DNA of 64,000 nt from an uncultured Bermanella sp. (GTDB lineage: Bacteria; Pseudomonadota; Gammaproteobacteria; Pseudomonadales; Oceanobacteraceae): contig CAJXRF010000001.1 in NCBI GenBank assembly GCA_913058575.1, forward strand, positions 103,056-167,055, written 5' to 3'. The notes below the pieces were generated by a model, which searched no databases, was not told the DNA's origin, and saw only the letters and a list, made by a program, of their open reading frames with translations. Below are positions 34,438-44,488 of this stretch, piece after piece; position 1 is the stretch's first letter; each line of letters begins with the position of its first letter. The position numbers and the translations under genes are program-made.

Positions 34438-36567
34438 ATGAGCGTCGATTTAAGTCAGTTTCATCAGGTTTTTTATGAGGAAAGCTACGAAGGCCTAGAT
34501 GCCATGGAGCAAGGCCTGCTTGAAATGAATGTCGACGCCCCTGATGACGAAATCATTAACACCATTTTTCGCTCGGCTCACTCAATTAAAGGGGGCTCAG
34601 GTACATTTGGTTTCATGCAAGTGGCTAACTTTACCCACGTACTTGAAACTTTATTAGATGAAGTTCGTTCAGGTGACAGAAGCTTAAATCAAACCACCAT
34701 GGATTTATTGCTGGTGAGCGTAGACTGCATGCGAGATATGTTGCAGGCGCTACAAAATGGTGAAGAGCCCGACATGAGCAACGCCGATGATTTGCGCGCT
34801 CAGTTTGAAGCCATATTAAAAAATGAAGATCCCAGTCAAGCACTAGCTCAATCTGCAAATTCTAAAGAAGGCAGTGATAGTGGTCAGCCCCCTAGCGATA
34901 AAAGTGGTGGCGATGGGGCCGGTGCTGATGGAAAGAATGGTTGGAGCATAGACTTCATTCCCGAGCCACAATTATTACAAACTGGGAATGAACCGACTCG
35001 CATGTTCAGACAAATATCTGAACTGTGTGATGGAAACATGAGTGTTACAGTAAAGACAGATAATTTACCCAGTTTTAGTAGCTTAAACCCTGAACATTGT
35101 TTTTTAAACTGGCACATTGATGTACATGCCCCCCTCGAAAAATCTGTTATAGATGAAGTGTTCGAGTGGGTAATTGATGACGCTGAAATTAACATTTATC
35201 CATTGGGGCAATCTTGCGAAGCAGAGTCGCAAAAAATTCAGGAAAGTGAACCCGATAAGCAAGTAACGCCAGCCGCAGTGGAACCAATCGCTGTCACCAC
35301 TTCTCAATCAACAGATGAAAAACCCAAAGCGCCACAAAAAGCCGCTGCTCCTCAAGAAAGTTCATCCATTCGGGTCGATATCGATAAAGTAGACAACCTT
35401 ATCAATATGGTGGGTGAGCTGGTGATTACTCAGTCTATGCTGGGTGAGTTGGGTGAAAACTTTGATATGGGCCGGGTGCAAAGATTACAAGAAGGGCTTG
35501 CGCAACTTGAACACAACACCCGAGAGCTTCAAGAAAGTGTCATGAAAATTCGTATGATGCCCATCAGTTTTGTATTCAGTCGTTTTCCAAGGCTGGTGCG
35601 GGATACCGCTCGAAAACTCGATAAAAAGATCGACCTGGTTATGTCTGGTGAAAATACTGAATTGGATAAAACCGTGATGGAGAAACTGGGTGACCCCATG
35701 GTGCACCTTATTCGTAACTCCATGGATCACGGTGTAGAGACACCTGAAGAGCGGATTAAAAATGGCAAAAGTGAAACCGGTACAGTAGAGCTTAAGGCTT
35801 ATCATCAAAGCGGCAACATTGTCATTGAGATTGAAGATGATGGTGCTGGTTTAAACACTGAGCGGATACTACAAAAAGCCCGTGAAAATGGTGTTATCTC
35901 AGAAGATGCCAATTTAAGTGAAGATCAAGTATTTGATTTAATATTTCAGCCAGGTTTTTCCACCGCCGATGTGGTCAGTGATTTGTCCGGCCGCGGTGTG
36001 GGCATGGATGTAGTGCGTAGAAACATTGCTGCCCTGAATGGTTCTATTGAAGTGTTTTCCCAAAAAAATAAAGGCAGCCGCTTTGTGATTCGTTTGCCAC
36101 TAACACTGGCCATATTAGATGGCCAATTAGTTCAGGTAGAAGATCAAATTTATATTTTCCCGTTAGTAAGCATTGTGGAATCAATTCAATATCAAGGCAG
36201 TGAATTAAATAATGTAGGCGGACACAGTGACGTGTTGCAGTTACGGGATGAATATGTGCCGATATTATTATTAAACCAAACCTTTGGTATTCAAACCGAA
36301 AACGATGACCTTGATGAAAGCATCATTGTTGTGGTGGAAGCCGACGGCGAAAAAATAGGTGTGGTGGTAGATGAGCTGTTAGGCCAGCAGCAGGTGGTAA
36401 TTAAAAGCTTAGAAGAGAACTACAAAAAAGTAGAAGGTATTTCGGGTGCTACTATTTTAGGCGATGGCACCGTGGCGCTGATTATTGATGTGAGTGGTTT
36501 ATCAAAATTATCGGTCACTTCTTTAAAAGATTTAGACAGGAAAGTTAAAAATCATAAAGCAGCGTAG
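34438..36567 (+). CDS. cheA: CheA chemotaxis histidine kinase
   Basis: 709 residues. P1 Hpt domain with His48 in FRSAHSIKGGSGTFGF. A poorly conserved middle includes a region (about 160-265) that may be a CheY/CheB-binding P2-like domain. P3 dimerisation starts at IRVDIDKVDNLINMVGELVITQSML. The P4 kinase has HLIRNSMDHGVETPEER, EIEDDGAGLN and DLSGRGVGMDVVRRNI. The P5 CheW-like domain has RLPLTLAILDGQLVQV. All catalytic motifs are intact. Partners encoded alongside: CheY, CheW, receptor, CheR, CheD, CheB. No CheZ in the cluster. Confidence 0.95.
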   Translation: MSVDLSQFHQVFYEESYEGLDAMEQGLLEMNVDAPDDEIINTIFRSAHSIKGGSGTFGFMQVANFTHVLETLLDEVRSGDRSLNQTTMDLLLVSVDCMRDMLQALQNGEEPDMSNADDLRAQFEAILKNEDPSQALAQSANSKEGSDSGQPPSDKSGGDGAGADGKNGWSIDFIPEPQLLQTGNEPTRMFRQISELCDGNMSVTVKTDNLPSFSSLNPEHCFLNWHIDVHAPLEKSVIDEVFEWVIDDAEINIYPLGQSCEAESQKIQESEPDKQVTPAAVEPIAVTTSQSTDEKPKAPQKAAAPQESSSIRVDIDKVDNLINMVGELVITQSMLGELGENFDMGRVQRLQEGLAQLEHNTRELQESVMKIRMMPISFVFSRFPRLVRDTARKLDKKIDLVMSGENTELDKTVMEKLGDPMVHLIRNSMDHGVETPEERIKNGKSETGTVELKAYHQSGNIVIEIEDDGAGLNTERILQKARENGVISEDANLSEDQVFDLIFQPGFSTADVVSDLSGRGVGMDVVRRNIAALNGSIEVFSQKNKGSRFVIRLPLTLAILDGQLVQVEDQIYIFPLVSIVESIQYQGSELNNVGGHSDVLQLRDEYVPILLLNQTFGIQTENDDLDESIIVVVEADGEKIGVVVDELLGQQQVVIKSLEENYKKVEGISGATILGDGTVALIIDVSGLSKLSVTSLKDLDRKVKNHKAA

Positions 36568-36624
36568 AAATACGGATGAATTTTTTAACGGCTTAATTTT
36601 AGCAGTATAACGGATGTGTCAATC

Positions 36625-37122
36625 ATGAGTGCCGCAGCACAAGAAAGTGTCGAAATAGAGAAAATACAGACCACCGAAGAAGGGTTAGCCACTCAGCAGT
36701 ACCTCACATTTTTGATGAATGATGAGGAGTACGGTGTGGATATTCTCGCAGTTCAAGAGATTCGTGGTTGGGAGCGAGCCACCATGGTACCCAATAGCCC
36801 TTCACATATGAAAGGCGTGCTTAATTTGAGAGGCACCATTGTGCCCATTATTGATTTAAGAGATCGCTTTCAGTTACCAAGCGTTGATTACAGCGACATT
36901 ACCGTTGTGGTGATATTAAAAGTAGACACGGATAAAGGTGATCGCACCATGGGCATCATCGTAGATGCCATCAGTGATGTTTATGATGTACCGATTGGTA
37001 AAGTACGCACCACGGGCGTTGCGGAAAATAGAAACTCACACTTTATAAAAGGTTTGGTGACGGTAGATAAAAATATGGTGATATTGCTTGAACTTCAGAA
37101 GTTACTGACCATTGATGACTAA
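36625..37122 (+). CDS. cheW: CheW coupling protein
   Basis: 165 residues from the ATG at 36625, with GGA at 36612; an in-frame GTG at 36616 would add three residues. One CheW domain: YLTFLMNDEEYGVDILAVQEIRGW, MVPNSPSHMKGVLNLRGTIVPIIDLRDRF and GIIVDAISDVYDVP. It links CheA to the multi-PAS receptor encoded next. Confidence 0.93.
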   Translation: MSAAAQESVEIEKIQTTEEGLATQQYLTFLMNDEEYGVDILAVQEIRGWERATMVPNSPSHMKGVLNLRGTIVPIIDLRDRFQLPSVDYSDITVVVILKVDTDKGDRTMGIIVDAISDVYDVPIGKVRTTGVAENRNSHFIKGLVTVDKNMVILLELQKLLTIDD

Positions 37123-37307
37123 CGTACATTTATAGGGTTTATAGCGTGATTAAAAATACAGTACTCAGTTTTACTTGGAGCTGGCATTGGAAAGATTTTT
37201 AGTCAATATTTTCACAAGCAAACCTTGTCAACATTGATGAGCAAGGATCGCAATAATTATTTAAATGAATTTTTAAAATTGGAAAATCTTTTAATCATTG
37301 ATTAATA

Positions 37308-40300
37308 ATGGGTGGCAAGGAAATGGAACAACTTAATCGGTTTAATATTCAATACAAAATGGTGCTTCCCTGGGCTTTACCTCTGGTGGGCTTAATTTAT
37401 GCGTATCTAAATTTGCCTCAAGGCTCTAATGGCAACACGCTAGTTATTACTGCCTTATTGTGTGGTGCTGGCGCCTTAGTGAGTTGGATGCTCGGTCAAA
37501 GAGTACTAACGGGATTAAACCATGCTATTAAGAGTGCAAACAGCAGTGCCAATGGCGACTACAGTTATGAGCCACCCATGACAGGTAAAGATGAGATGAC
37601 TCATCTTATTTATACCATGGTGAACCTTAGAAATTCAGTGCGTAGCGCGGTTAAAAAAGGCGGCGTATCTGGTGAGGGAAGTAATATTGCCGCTGCAAAC
37701 GCCAGTAAGGTTGAAGCCATTAGTAAATCTCAAGCAATGATTGAATTTAATATGGATGGCACGATCGTTACGGCTAATGAGAATTTTCTGGGTGCCATGG
37801 GTTACCGGTTAGAGGAAGTACAAGGCCAGCACCACAGTATGTTTGTGGAAGCAGGAGTCAAAGACAGTGCTGAGTATCGTCAATTTTGGGAAAAATTAAA
37901 TCGTGGTGAATATGAATCTGCCGAATACAAGCGCATCGGAAAGGGTGGAAAAGAAGTATGGATTCAGGCTTCTTATAATCCAATTCTAGATTCAACTGGT
38001 AAGGCCACTAAAGTCATTAAATTTGCAACCGATGTTACCGAACAAAAAATGAAATCTGCAGAGAATGCCGGTCAATTGGCAGCAATAGACAAAGCTCAGG
38101 CCGTTATCGAATTCAATATGGATGGCACCATAATTACTGCCAATGATAATTTTCTTGGTGCAGTAGGCTATCGCTTAGAAGAGATACAGGGCCAACATCA
38201 CAGTATGTTTGTTGAAAGCGCGACTAAAGCCAGTAACGAATACCGCCAATTCTGGGAAAAACTTAATCGTGGTGAATATGAGGCAGCCGAATACAAGCGT
38301 ATTGCCAAGGGCGGTAAAGAAATTTGGATACAAGCTTCTTATAACCCAATATTAGATTTAAATGGTAAGCCCTTTAAAGTGGTTAAATTTGCAACCGATG
38401 TTACCGAACAAAAAATGAAATCTGCAGAGAATGCCGGTCAATTGGCAGCAATAGACAAAGCTCAGGCGGTTATCGAATTCAATATGGATGGCACCATAAT
38501 TACTGCCAATGATAATTTCCTTGGTGCAGTAGGTTATGGTTTGGAAGAAATACAGGGCCAGCATCATAGTATGTTTGTTGAAAGTGATTTTAAAGCAAGC
38601 AATGAATATCGCCAATTCTGGGAAAAACTTAATCGTGGTGAATATGAGGCAGCCGAATACAAGCGTATTGCCAAGGGCGGTAAAGAAATTTGGATACAAG
38701 CTTCTTATAACCCAATATTAGATTTAAATGGTAAGCCCTTTAAAGTGGTTAAATTTGCCACCGATGTTACCGAACAAAAAATGAAATCTGCAGAAAATGC
38801 CGGTCAATTGGCAGCAATAGACAAAGCTCAAGCCGTTATCGAATTCAATATGGATGGAACTATAATTACTGCCAATGATAATTTCCTTGGTGCAGTAGGC
38901 TATCGCTTAGAAGAAATACAGGGCCAGCATCATAGTATGTTTGTTGAAGGTGATTTTAAAGCAAGTCTCGAATATCGCCAATTCTGGGAAAAGCTTAATC
39001 GTGGTGAATATGAATCTGCCGAATACAAGCGTATTGGCAAGGATGGTAAAGAAATTTGGATACAAGCTTCTTATAATCCAATATTAGATTTAAATGGTAA
39101 CCCCTTTAAAGTGGTTAAATTTGCCTCCGATGTTACTCAGCAGAAAAAAGACAATGTGCATAATACTCGAGTACGATTGGCACTAGATGCTTGTGCAGAA
39201 TCATGCTTAATGGTTGCCGATGAAAACTATGATCTGGTTTATACCAATAAAGGTGTGAACACCATGTTTGAGATTGCTGAGGGGGACATTAAGCAAGCGA
39301 TACCAAGCTTCTCACCGAGTACTGTATTGGGCAGCAATATTGATATATTCCATAAAAATCCCAGTTATCAGCGCGGCCTTCTTGACAAATTAACCAGCTC
39401 TCATGAAACACAATTGGAGTTAGGTGCAAGAACGTTTGCTTTGGTGGTGAATCCGATTCTTGATGAAAAAGGTAAGCGTTTAGGGACAGTGGTAGAGTGG
39501 GGTGATATAACTGAAAAATTGGCTAAGCAAGTTGAAGAAAAACGCTTAGCGGATGAAAACACTCGTGTGAAGTTGGCCTTGGATGTGTGCTCTTCTAATA
39601 CTATGATTGCTGATAATGACCTTGAAGTGATTTACACAAACTCAGCGGTACAAAATATGCTGTCGGTGGGGGAAAGTGATATCAAGCAAGATCTACCTAA
39701 CTTTTCTGCAAATAAAGTACTGGGCAGCAATATTGATATTTTCCATAAAAACCCTTCCCACCAACGTAACATGCTGGCCAATCTAGCTTCTACTTATCAA
39801 ACTGAAATTAATGTGGGGGGGCGTACTTTTGCCCTTATTGCCAGCCCTATTAACAATGAGGAAGGAGAGCGATTAGGTACGGTAGTTGAATGGAATGATC
39901 GCACAGAAGAAGTGGCAGTAGAGCAAGAAGTGGACAACATTATCGAAGCAGCCGGTAAAGGAGATCTGAGTCAGCGTGCCACTGTGGATAATAAAAAAGG
40001 CTTCTTTAAAGAGTTATGTATGGGCTTGAACCGCTTGGTGGGATTATCTGAAGGGGTGATCAACGATACTGCCCGAGTATTAGCCGCCATGTCGGAAGGG
40101 AATTTAACCGAACGCATAGACGCTGATTATGAAGGTCTATTTGGTAAATTAAAAGCCGATTCCAATACCACCGGTGATCGCTTAACTGACATTATTGGGC
40201 GCATTCGAGAAGCCGCCAATACGGTGTCTACAGGCTCAAATGAAATTGCTCAAGGCAACACTGACTTAAGCCAGCGTACTGAAGAGCAAGCGTCTAGCTT

Positions 40301-41099
40301 GGAAGAAACCGCTTCCAGTATGGAAGAAATGACCAGTAGCGTGAAGCAAACCAGCGAGAACGCATCGCACGCTAATGAGTTAGCGTCCAATGCACAGGAA
40401 AAAGCCAGTAAAGGTGGTGAAGTGGTGGCCCGAGCGGTCACCGCCATGGATGAAATCAATTCTTCAAGTAAGAAAATTGCCGACATTATTGGTGTGATTG
40501 ATGAGATTGCTTTCCAGACGAACTTATTGGCTCTTAACGCAGCGGTAGAAGCAGCAAGAGCCGGTGAACAAGGTAAAGGTTTTGCTGTGGTAGCCGGAGA
40601 GGTGCGAAATCTAGCGCAACGTTCGGCCGGTGCCGCTAAGGAAATAAAAGATCTTATCCGTGACAGTGTAGAAAAAGTAGATAACGGTACAGAGCTTGTG
40701 AATGAATCGGGCACCACATTAACCGAGATAGTGGATGCGGTTGAAAAAGTGAGCACCATGATTAAAGAAATCAGTGACGCAGCCATAGAGCAAAGCGCCG
40801 GAATTGAAGAGGTGAATAAAGCCATTAGTCAAATGGATGAAATGACCCAGCAAAATGCTGCGCTCGTAGAGGAAGCATCCGCGGCCAGTGAAACCATGAC
40901 GGAACAAGCCCGAAGCATGCTCGACTTAGTGGGTTTCTTTCAAATGGCATCAGGTTCAGATGTAGGCAGTTTTAGCGGTGCCTCAGCCGGAAGGCCTGCC
41001 ATGAGCATGGCACCTGTACAATCGGCACCTAAAGCCAGCCCTATCGCAGCTAGTAGACCGGTTGTGACAGATGATGGTGATGATTGGCAAGAGTTTTAG
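37308..41099 (+). CDS. Methyl-accepting chemotaxis protein with four tandem near-identical PAS domains
   Basis: 1263 residues; start at ATG 37308, or at 37323, which has GGTGG before it. A short transmembrane hairpin (about 18-36 and 43-63) has no periplasmic domain, so sensing is cytoplasmic. Four PAS/PAC units of 122 residues follow (each [20 protein letters not shown]...TDVTEQKM), then two divergent PAS-like units (about 625-740 and 750-865; both share [13 protein letters not shown]), then a HAMP-like part and the MCP signalling hairpin with [29 protein letters not shown]. The chain ends DWQEF, a CheR/CheB-tethering pentapeptide like the NWETF of E. coli Tar; cheR and cheB follow. PAS ligands (redox, oxygen or flavin) are possible but unproven. 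Confidence 0.94.
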   Translation: MGGKEMEQLNRFNIQYKMVLPWALPLVGLIYAYLNLPQGSNGNTLVITALLCGAGALVSWMLGQRVLTGLNHAIKSANSSANGDYSYEPPMTGKDEMTHLIYTMVNLRNSVRSAVKKGGVSGEGSNIAAANASKVEAISKSQAMIEFNMDGTIVTANENFLGAMGYRLEEVQGQHHSMFVEAGVKDSAEYRQFWEKLNRGEYESAEYKRIGKGGKEVWIQASYNPILDSTGKATKVIKFATDVTEQKMKSAENAGQLAAIDKAQAVIEFNMDGTIITANDNFLGAVGYRLEEIQGQHHSMFVESATKASNEYRQFWEKLNRGEYEAAEYKRIAKGGKEIWIQASYNPILDLNGKPFKVVKFATDVTEQKMKSAENAGQLAAIDKAQAVIEFNMDGTIITANDNFLGAVGYGLEEIQGQHHSMFVESDFKASNEYRQFWEKLNRGEYEAAEYKRIAKGGKEIWIQASYNPILDLNGKPFKVVKFATDVTEQKMKSAENAGQLAAIDKAQAVIEFNMDGTIITANDNFLGAVGYRLEEIQGQHHSMFVEGDFKASLEYRQFWEKLNRGEYESAEYKRIGKDGKEIWIQASYNPILDLNGNPFKVVKFASDVTQQKKDNVHNTRVRLALDACAESCLMVADENYDLVYTNKGVNTMFEIAEGDIKQAIPSFSPSTVLGSNIDIFHKNPSYQRGLLDKLTSSHETQLELGARTFALVVNPILDEKGKRLGTVVEWGDITEKLAKQVEEKRLADENTRVKLALDVCSSNTMIADNDLEVIYTNSAVQNMLSVGESDIKQDLPNFSANKVLGSNIDIFHKNPSHQRNMLANLASTYQTEINVGGRTFALIASPINNEEGERLGTVVEWNDRTEEVAVEQEVDNIIEAAGKGDLSQRATVDNKKGFFKELCMGLNRLVGLSEGVINDTARVLAAMSEGNLTERIDADYEGLFGKLKADSNTTGDRLTDIIGRIREAANTVSTGSNEIAQGNTDLSQRTEEQASSLEETASSMEEMTSSVKQTSENASHANELASNAQEKASKGGEVVARAVTAMDEINSSSKKIADIIGVIDEIAFQTNLLALNAAVEAARAGEQGKGFAVVAGEVRNLAQRSAGAAKEIKDLIRDSVEKVDNGTELVNESGTTLTEIVDAVEKVSTMIKEISDAAIEQSAGIEEVNKAISQMDEMTQQNAALVEEASAASETMTEQARSMLDLVGFFQMASGSDVGSFSGASAGRPAMSMAPVQSAPKASPIAASRPVVTDDGDDWQEF
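37737..39148 (+). repeat. Four-copy 366-bp tandem repeat encoding PAS units
   Basis: Copies begin at 37737, 38103, 38469 and 38835, a constant period of 366 bases (122 codons). Copies 2 and 3 are nearly identical over long stretches (the CGCCAATTCTGGG...AAATTTGC part), while copy 1 has diverged most. Differences cluster at the GY(R/G)LEE turn and at the segment after MFVE. Confidence 0.9.
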
Positions 41100-41109
41100 G
41101 TTATGAAAC

Positions 41110-41144
41110 ACGCCTAGTGCAGTTACTGTATTAGGCGTTTTTTT
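41110..41144 (+). terminator. Rho-independent terminator after the receptor gene
   Basis: ACGCCTA pairs with TAGGCGT, enclosing CAGT/ACTG, followed by T7. It lies 11 bases after the receptor stop, between the receptor and cheR, so cheR needs read-through or its own unseen promoter. Confidence 0.82.
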
Positions 41145-41196
41145 ATTGATCGCCTTATTTAATAATCATAACGATAAAACATATTCAGGAGGTAAT

Positions 41197-42024
41197 ATGG
41201 ACTTTACCGCTAAAGAATTCCCCATGGCAGATGAAGACTTTAATTGCTTAGCGGCCATGGCTTATGACATAAGCGGTATAGTATTAGGCGAGCATAAAAA
41301 AGAATTGGTTTACAGCCGAATTTCTAGACGAGTACGAAAGCTTAACCTTCAGAATTTCTCTCAATATTGTCAGTATCTGGCAAATAATCAAGATGCAGAA
41401 ACAACCGGTTTTCTAAATGCCATCACGACTAATTTAACGTCGTTTTTTCGTGAATCCCATCATTTTGAGTTTTTGGCCAAAGAAATCATACCCGGATGGA
41501 AAAAAGAAAAAAAAGGCAAGCCCATAAGGATTTGGTCCTCAGCCTGCTCTACAGGTCCAGAGCCTTATAGTATTGCAATAACATTAGATAAGAACATGCC
41601 GGTTAAAGATTATAATTTAAAGATACTGGCAACAGACTTAGACAGTGATGTATTAGCTAAAGCTAGATTAGGGGAGTATCCCATTGCAGATATAGAGCAA
41701 CTTCCCAGAAATTATTTGTCTAGTTTTTTACGCAAGAATAGCAGTGACGTTGGGCAGGTAAAAGATAGTATTCGCTCTATGGTGCAATTTAATCGCTTAA
41801 ATTTATTAGGGCCTTGGCCCATGAAAAATAAATTCGATGTCATATTTTGTCGCAATGTGGTGATTTATTTTAATAAAGAAACGCAGATCGAACTTTTTGA
41901 TCGCCTTGCTGACAGTTTGGTAGAGGGCGGCTATTTATTTATAGGTCATAGTGAAACCTTACATGGCATGACAGAAAAATTTATCAGTAAAGGGCGCACT
42001 ATTTATCAAAAAGTGGGCAGTTAG
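41197..42024 (+). CDS. cheR: CheR chemotaxis protein methyltransferase
   Basis: 275 residues from the ATG at 41197, directly behind the strong AGGAGGT at 41187; an upstream in-frame start at 41146 overlaps the terminator region and lacks such a site. CheR N-terminal domain LVYSRISRRVRKLNL and NAITTNLTSFFRESHHFEFLAKEIIP. SAM-binding IRIWSSACSTGPEPYSIAI and FDVIFCRNVVIYFNKETQIE. It methylates receptor Glu residues; the receptor next door has the pentapeptide tether. Followed by cheD and cheB. Confidence 0.94.
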   Translation: MDFTAKEFPMADEDFNCLAAMAYDISGIVLGEHKKELVYSRISRRVRKLNLQNFSQYCQYLANNQDAETTGFLNAITTNLTSFFRESHHFEFLAKEIIPGWKKEKKGKPIRIWSSACSTGPEPYSIAITLDKNMPVKDYNLKILATDLDSDVLAKARLGEYPIADIEQLPRNYLSSFLRKNSSDVGQVKDSIRSMVQFNRLNLLGPWPMKNKFDVIFCRNVVIYFNKETQIELFDRLADSLVEGGYLFIGHSETLHGMTEKFISKGRTIYQKVGS

Positions 42025-42071
42025 ATAGATCTTAATGACGGATTAATCATTTTAAGCTCAGGAGGTGGTAG

Positions 42072-42737
42072 GTGCATAAACAACATAAAATTCATCACCA
42101 TCACCACCATGGAAAACAGCCCTCGGCTGAAAGTGGATTTGATCATGTTAATCGTTATTATGATAAAAATTTAGAAACTTGGGCCGCCAAAATATTACCA
42201 GGCGAGTTTTACGTGACCGCTCACGGAGAAATGATTGCAACCGTATTGGGCTCCTGCATAAGTGCATGTATTAGAGATACTAAATTAGGCATTGGCGGCA
42301 TGAACCATTTCATGTTACCAGTGCAGAACGAACATAGCTCTGCACAATGGGGCAGTGACCCTAATACAGCGGAAACACGATATGGTAATTGGGCCATGGA
42401 GCACTTATTAAATACTCTGTATAAAATGGGCTCTCGTAAGCAGGATTTAGAAGTGAAATTATTTGGTGGTGGCCAGGTCATGGCCGCATTGTCTGATGTG
42501 GGTCAACGTAATATATTATTCGTTTATGATTATTTACGTAAAGAAGGAATGAAGGTGTCCGCAGCCGATGTGGGGGATATATTCTCTAGAAAAGTATTAT
42601 TTTTTCCAGATACAGGTGCTGTAAAAGTGCGACGTATGACAACCACCCGTAATGACACAATCATTCAGCGCGAAAAAGGTTATATGGAAAGTATTCAGCA
42701 GCACAAAGATGATAGCGACATAGAGCTATTTGATTAA
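42072..42737 (+). CDS. cheD: CheD receptor glutamine deamidase with natural His6 stretch
   Basis: 221 residues from GTG at 42072, behind GGAGGTGG at 42061. Residues 8-13 are six consecutive His (HKIHHHHHHGK), encoded by mixed CAT/CAC codons. CheD core: GEFYVTAHGEMIATVLGSCISACIRD contains the active-site Cys in the TVLGSCIS motif, then GGMNHFMLP with the catalytic His, and KLFGGGQVM. CheD deamidates Gln to Glu in receptors and can bind CheC. The His run lies before the domain and could bind metal or be neutral. A GTG start with no alternative ATG before the core supports inclusion of the run. Confidence 0.92.
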   Translation: MHKQHKIHHHHHHGKQPSAESGFDHVNRYYDKNLETWAAKILPGEFYVTAHGEMIATVLGSCISACIRDTKLGIGGMNHFMLPVQNEHSSAQWGSDPNTAETRYGNWAMEHLLNTLYKMGSRKQDLEVKLFGGGQVMAALSDVGQRNILFVYDYLRKEGMKVSAADVGDIFSRKVLFFPDTGAVKVRRMTTTRNDTIIQREKGYMESIQQHKDDSDIELFD

Positions 42738-42800
42738 GCTCAATTTTATGGCCGATGATATGCAAAGTATAAGTGCTACAAGGCGAAAAAGGGCGAAAAA

Positions 42801-43844
42801 ATGATCAAGGTGTTAGTAGTAGATGATTCAGTTCTAATTCGCAAAGTATTGTCAGAGATCTTTGCTGCCGCACCGGGTATTGAAGTGGTGGGCACAGCTG
42901 AAGATCCATATATCGCCCGTGATAAAATTAAACAATTACAGCCTGATGTGATCACTTTAGATATAGAGATGCCAAAAATGGATGGTATTACATTTCTAAA
43001 AAAAATCATGAAGCTCAGACCTATGCCTGTGGTGATGATTTCTACTCTCACCCAAAAGGGGGCTCCGGCCACATTAGAGGCTTTGGAAGTAGGTGCAGTT
43101 GAATACGTGGGTAAGCCCAGTGCCGATAGCCCTGAATTATTGGCAGAATACAGTGAAGAGATCATTGAAAAAGTGAAAATGGCAGCCGTTGCCAACCTTG
43201 GGCGTTTGGAGCTTCAAGCATCTAGACATCCTATTAAGAGGGCTCATGCGCCCAGTAAAATAGGTCAAATAAGTAATCGTATTATTGCAATAGGGGCTTC
43301 TACAGGGGGCACGGAAGCACTGAGAGAACTATTATTAATGATGCCAGCTGACAGTCCACCCATAGTGATCACACAACACATACCGCCTGTGTTCAGTACA
43401 TCGTTTGCTAAGCGCTTAGATGGCATATTGCCGTTAGCTGTCCATGAAGCACAAGATGGTGACAAAATAATGGCTGGCCATGTTTACATCGCCCCTGGTG
43501 ATAAGCACCTTCAGGTAATAAAAAAGGGTGGCTATTATTACTGCAAAGTATTTGATGGTGAACGAGTTAATTTACACAAACCCTCAGTTGAGGTGTTATT
43601 TGACTCCATAACCGAACACAGTGCTAAAAACGCCATTGGCATTATGCTAACGGGCATGGGGAATGATGGCGCAAAAGCCATGCTAAGAATGAAGCAAGCG
43701 GGCAGTTACAATATTATTCAAGATAAAAACAGCTCTGTAGTGTGGGGCATGCCGGGGGCAGCAGCAGAAGTAGGGGCAGGGGATAAAATTTTGCCTCTAA
43801 GCAATATTGCAGGGCATGTCATCACTGAGCTTAAGCGTAAATAG
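42801..43844 (+). CDS. cheB: CheB protein-glutamate methylesterase
   Basis: 347 residues. Receiver domain with VVDDSVLIRKVL and phosphoacceptor Asp54 in ITLDIEMPKMDG. C-terminal methylesterase with catalytic Ser in AIGASTGGTEAL, His in ITQHIPPVFS and Asp in MLTGMGNDGAKAM, and end motif SSVVWGMPGAAAEVGA. It demethylates (and deamidates) receptor Glu as part of adaptation. Last gene of the chemosensory cluster; 64 bases after cheD. Confidence 0.95.
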   Translation: MIKVLVVDDSVLIRKVLSEIFAAAPGIEVVGTAEDPYIARDKIKQLQPDVITLDIEMPKMDGITFLKKIMKLRPMPVVMISTLTQKGAPATLEALEVGAVEYVGKPSADSPELLAEYSEEIIEKVKMAAVANLGRLELQASRHPIKRAHAPSKIGQISNRIIAIGASTGGTEALRELLLMMPADSPPIVITQHIPPVFSTSFAKRLDGILPLAVHEAQDGDKIMAGHVYIAPGDKHLQVIKKGGYYYCKVFDGERVNLHKPSVEVLFDSITEHSAKNAIGIMLTGMGNDGAKAMLRMKQAGSYNIIQDKNSSVVWGMPGAAAEVGAGDKILPLSNIAGHVITELKRK

Positions 43845-44039
43845 CAGCCAAAATGTGACTAAGGCTAAATTAAGGGAATAAATAATGTTAGAAAGGACTC
43901 AAAAGTTACTATCTGTTTTTTTTTGGGCTATGCTCAAATAAGTCATATAAATAGATTGTTCAGAGCATGCCTGCCGTGATAATGGCCAGGCAAGTTTTGA
44001 TTAATCTAAAGTGCAGGGAAAGGCAAATAGAGGTGACAC

Positions 44040-44339
44040 ATGTCAATAGGCACATCCGTTAGCGGCAATGAATTAACTGTTCAAGTGGAAGGGCGCTTCG
44101 ATTTTAGTGCTCATCAAGAGTTTCGTGACGCATATGAAAAGTCCGATGACTCAGTCAAAAGTTACGTGATTGATATGTCTAAGGCAACCTACTTAGACAG
44201 TTCGGCACTGGGTATGTTGTTACTGTTACGTGATCACGCTGGTGGTGATACGGCTCAGGTGCGCATTACCCGTTGCAATCAAGATGTAAAAAAAATACTG
44301 ACTATTTCGAATTTTGAACAATTATTTTCCATTGATTAA
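44040..44339 (+). CDS. hsbA: HsbA-like anti-sigma-factor antagonist (STAS)
   Basis: 99 residues, one STAS domain with VQVEGRFDFSAHQEFRDAY and ATYLDSSALGMLLLLRDH; Ser54/Ser55 are at the phosphorylation position. In Pseudomonas, HsbA is the partner of HsbR and, depending on phosphorylation, binds the anti-sigma factor FlgM or a diguanylate cyclase. Here it is followed by HsbR-like and HptB-like genes in the same order of function. GAGGTGAC precedes the ATG. Identification depends on the three-gene set; the STAS family itself is certain. Confidence 0.82.
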   Translation: MSIGTSVSGNELTVQVEGRFDFSAHQEFRDAYEKSDDSVKSYVIDMSKATYLDSSALGMLLLLRDHAGGDTAQVRITRCNQDVKKILTISNFEQLFSID

Positions 44340-44488
44340 GCCATAAAGATGGGGTTTATCTTGGAGGGTTTTTAAGCATGGATTAATGAGCATGTATGCT
44401 TAATTGATTTAGGTCATTAGCCAGTTTTACCCCATTGACGCAGGTATTAATGCTGTTCGCTTGCAGGTGTTAGGATGTGAGGTTGGTA

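Noticed and set aside
37737-39148. Tandem repeat considered as CRISPR or satellite array
   Set aside because: Period is 366 bases, in frame, and encodes PAS domains; no short repeats with unique spacers.
40250-40825. 191-codon open frame antisense to the receptor signalling domain
   Set aside because: It mirrors the conserved MCP coding sequence, has no ribosome site and a biased composition; a shadow of the real gene.
42072-42110. His6 in CheD as a cloning-vector tag artefact
   Set aside because: It sits in a natural context with its own ribosome site, no linker or protease site, and continuous genomic flanks.
43968-43992. TGCCTG/CAGGCA hairpin with a GCCGTGATAA-like box before hsbA
   Set aside because: Short stem, extra bases in the putative -10 and no -35 box; not strong enough to list.
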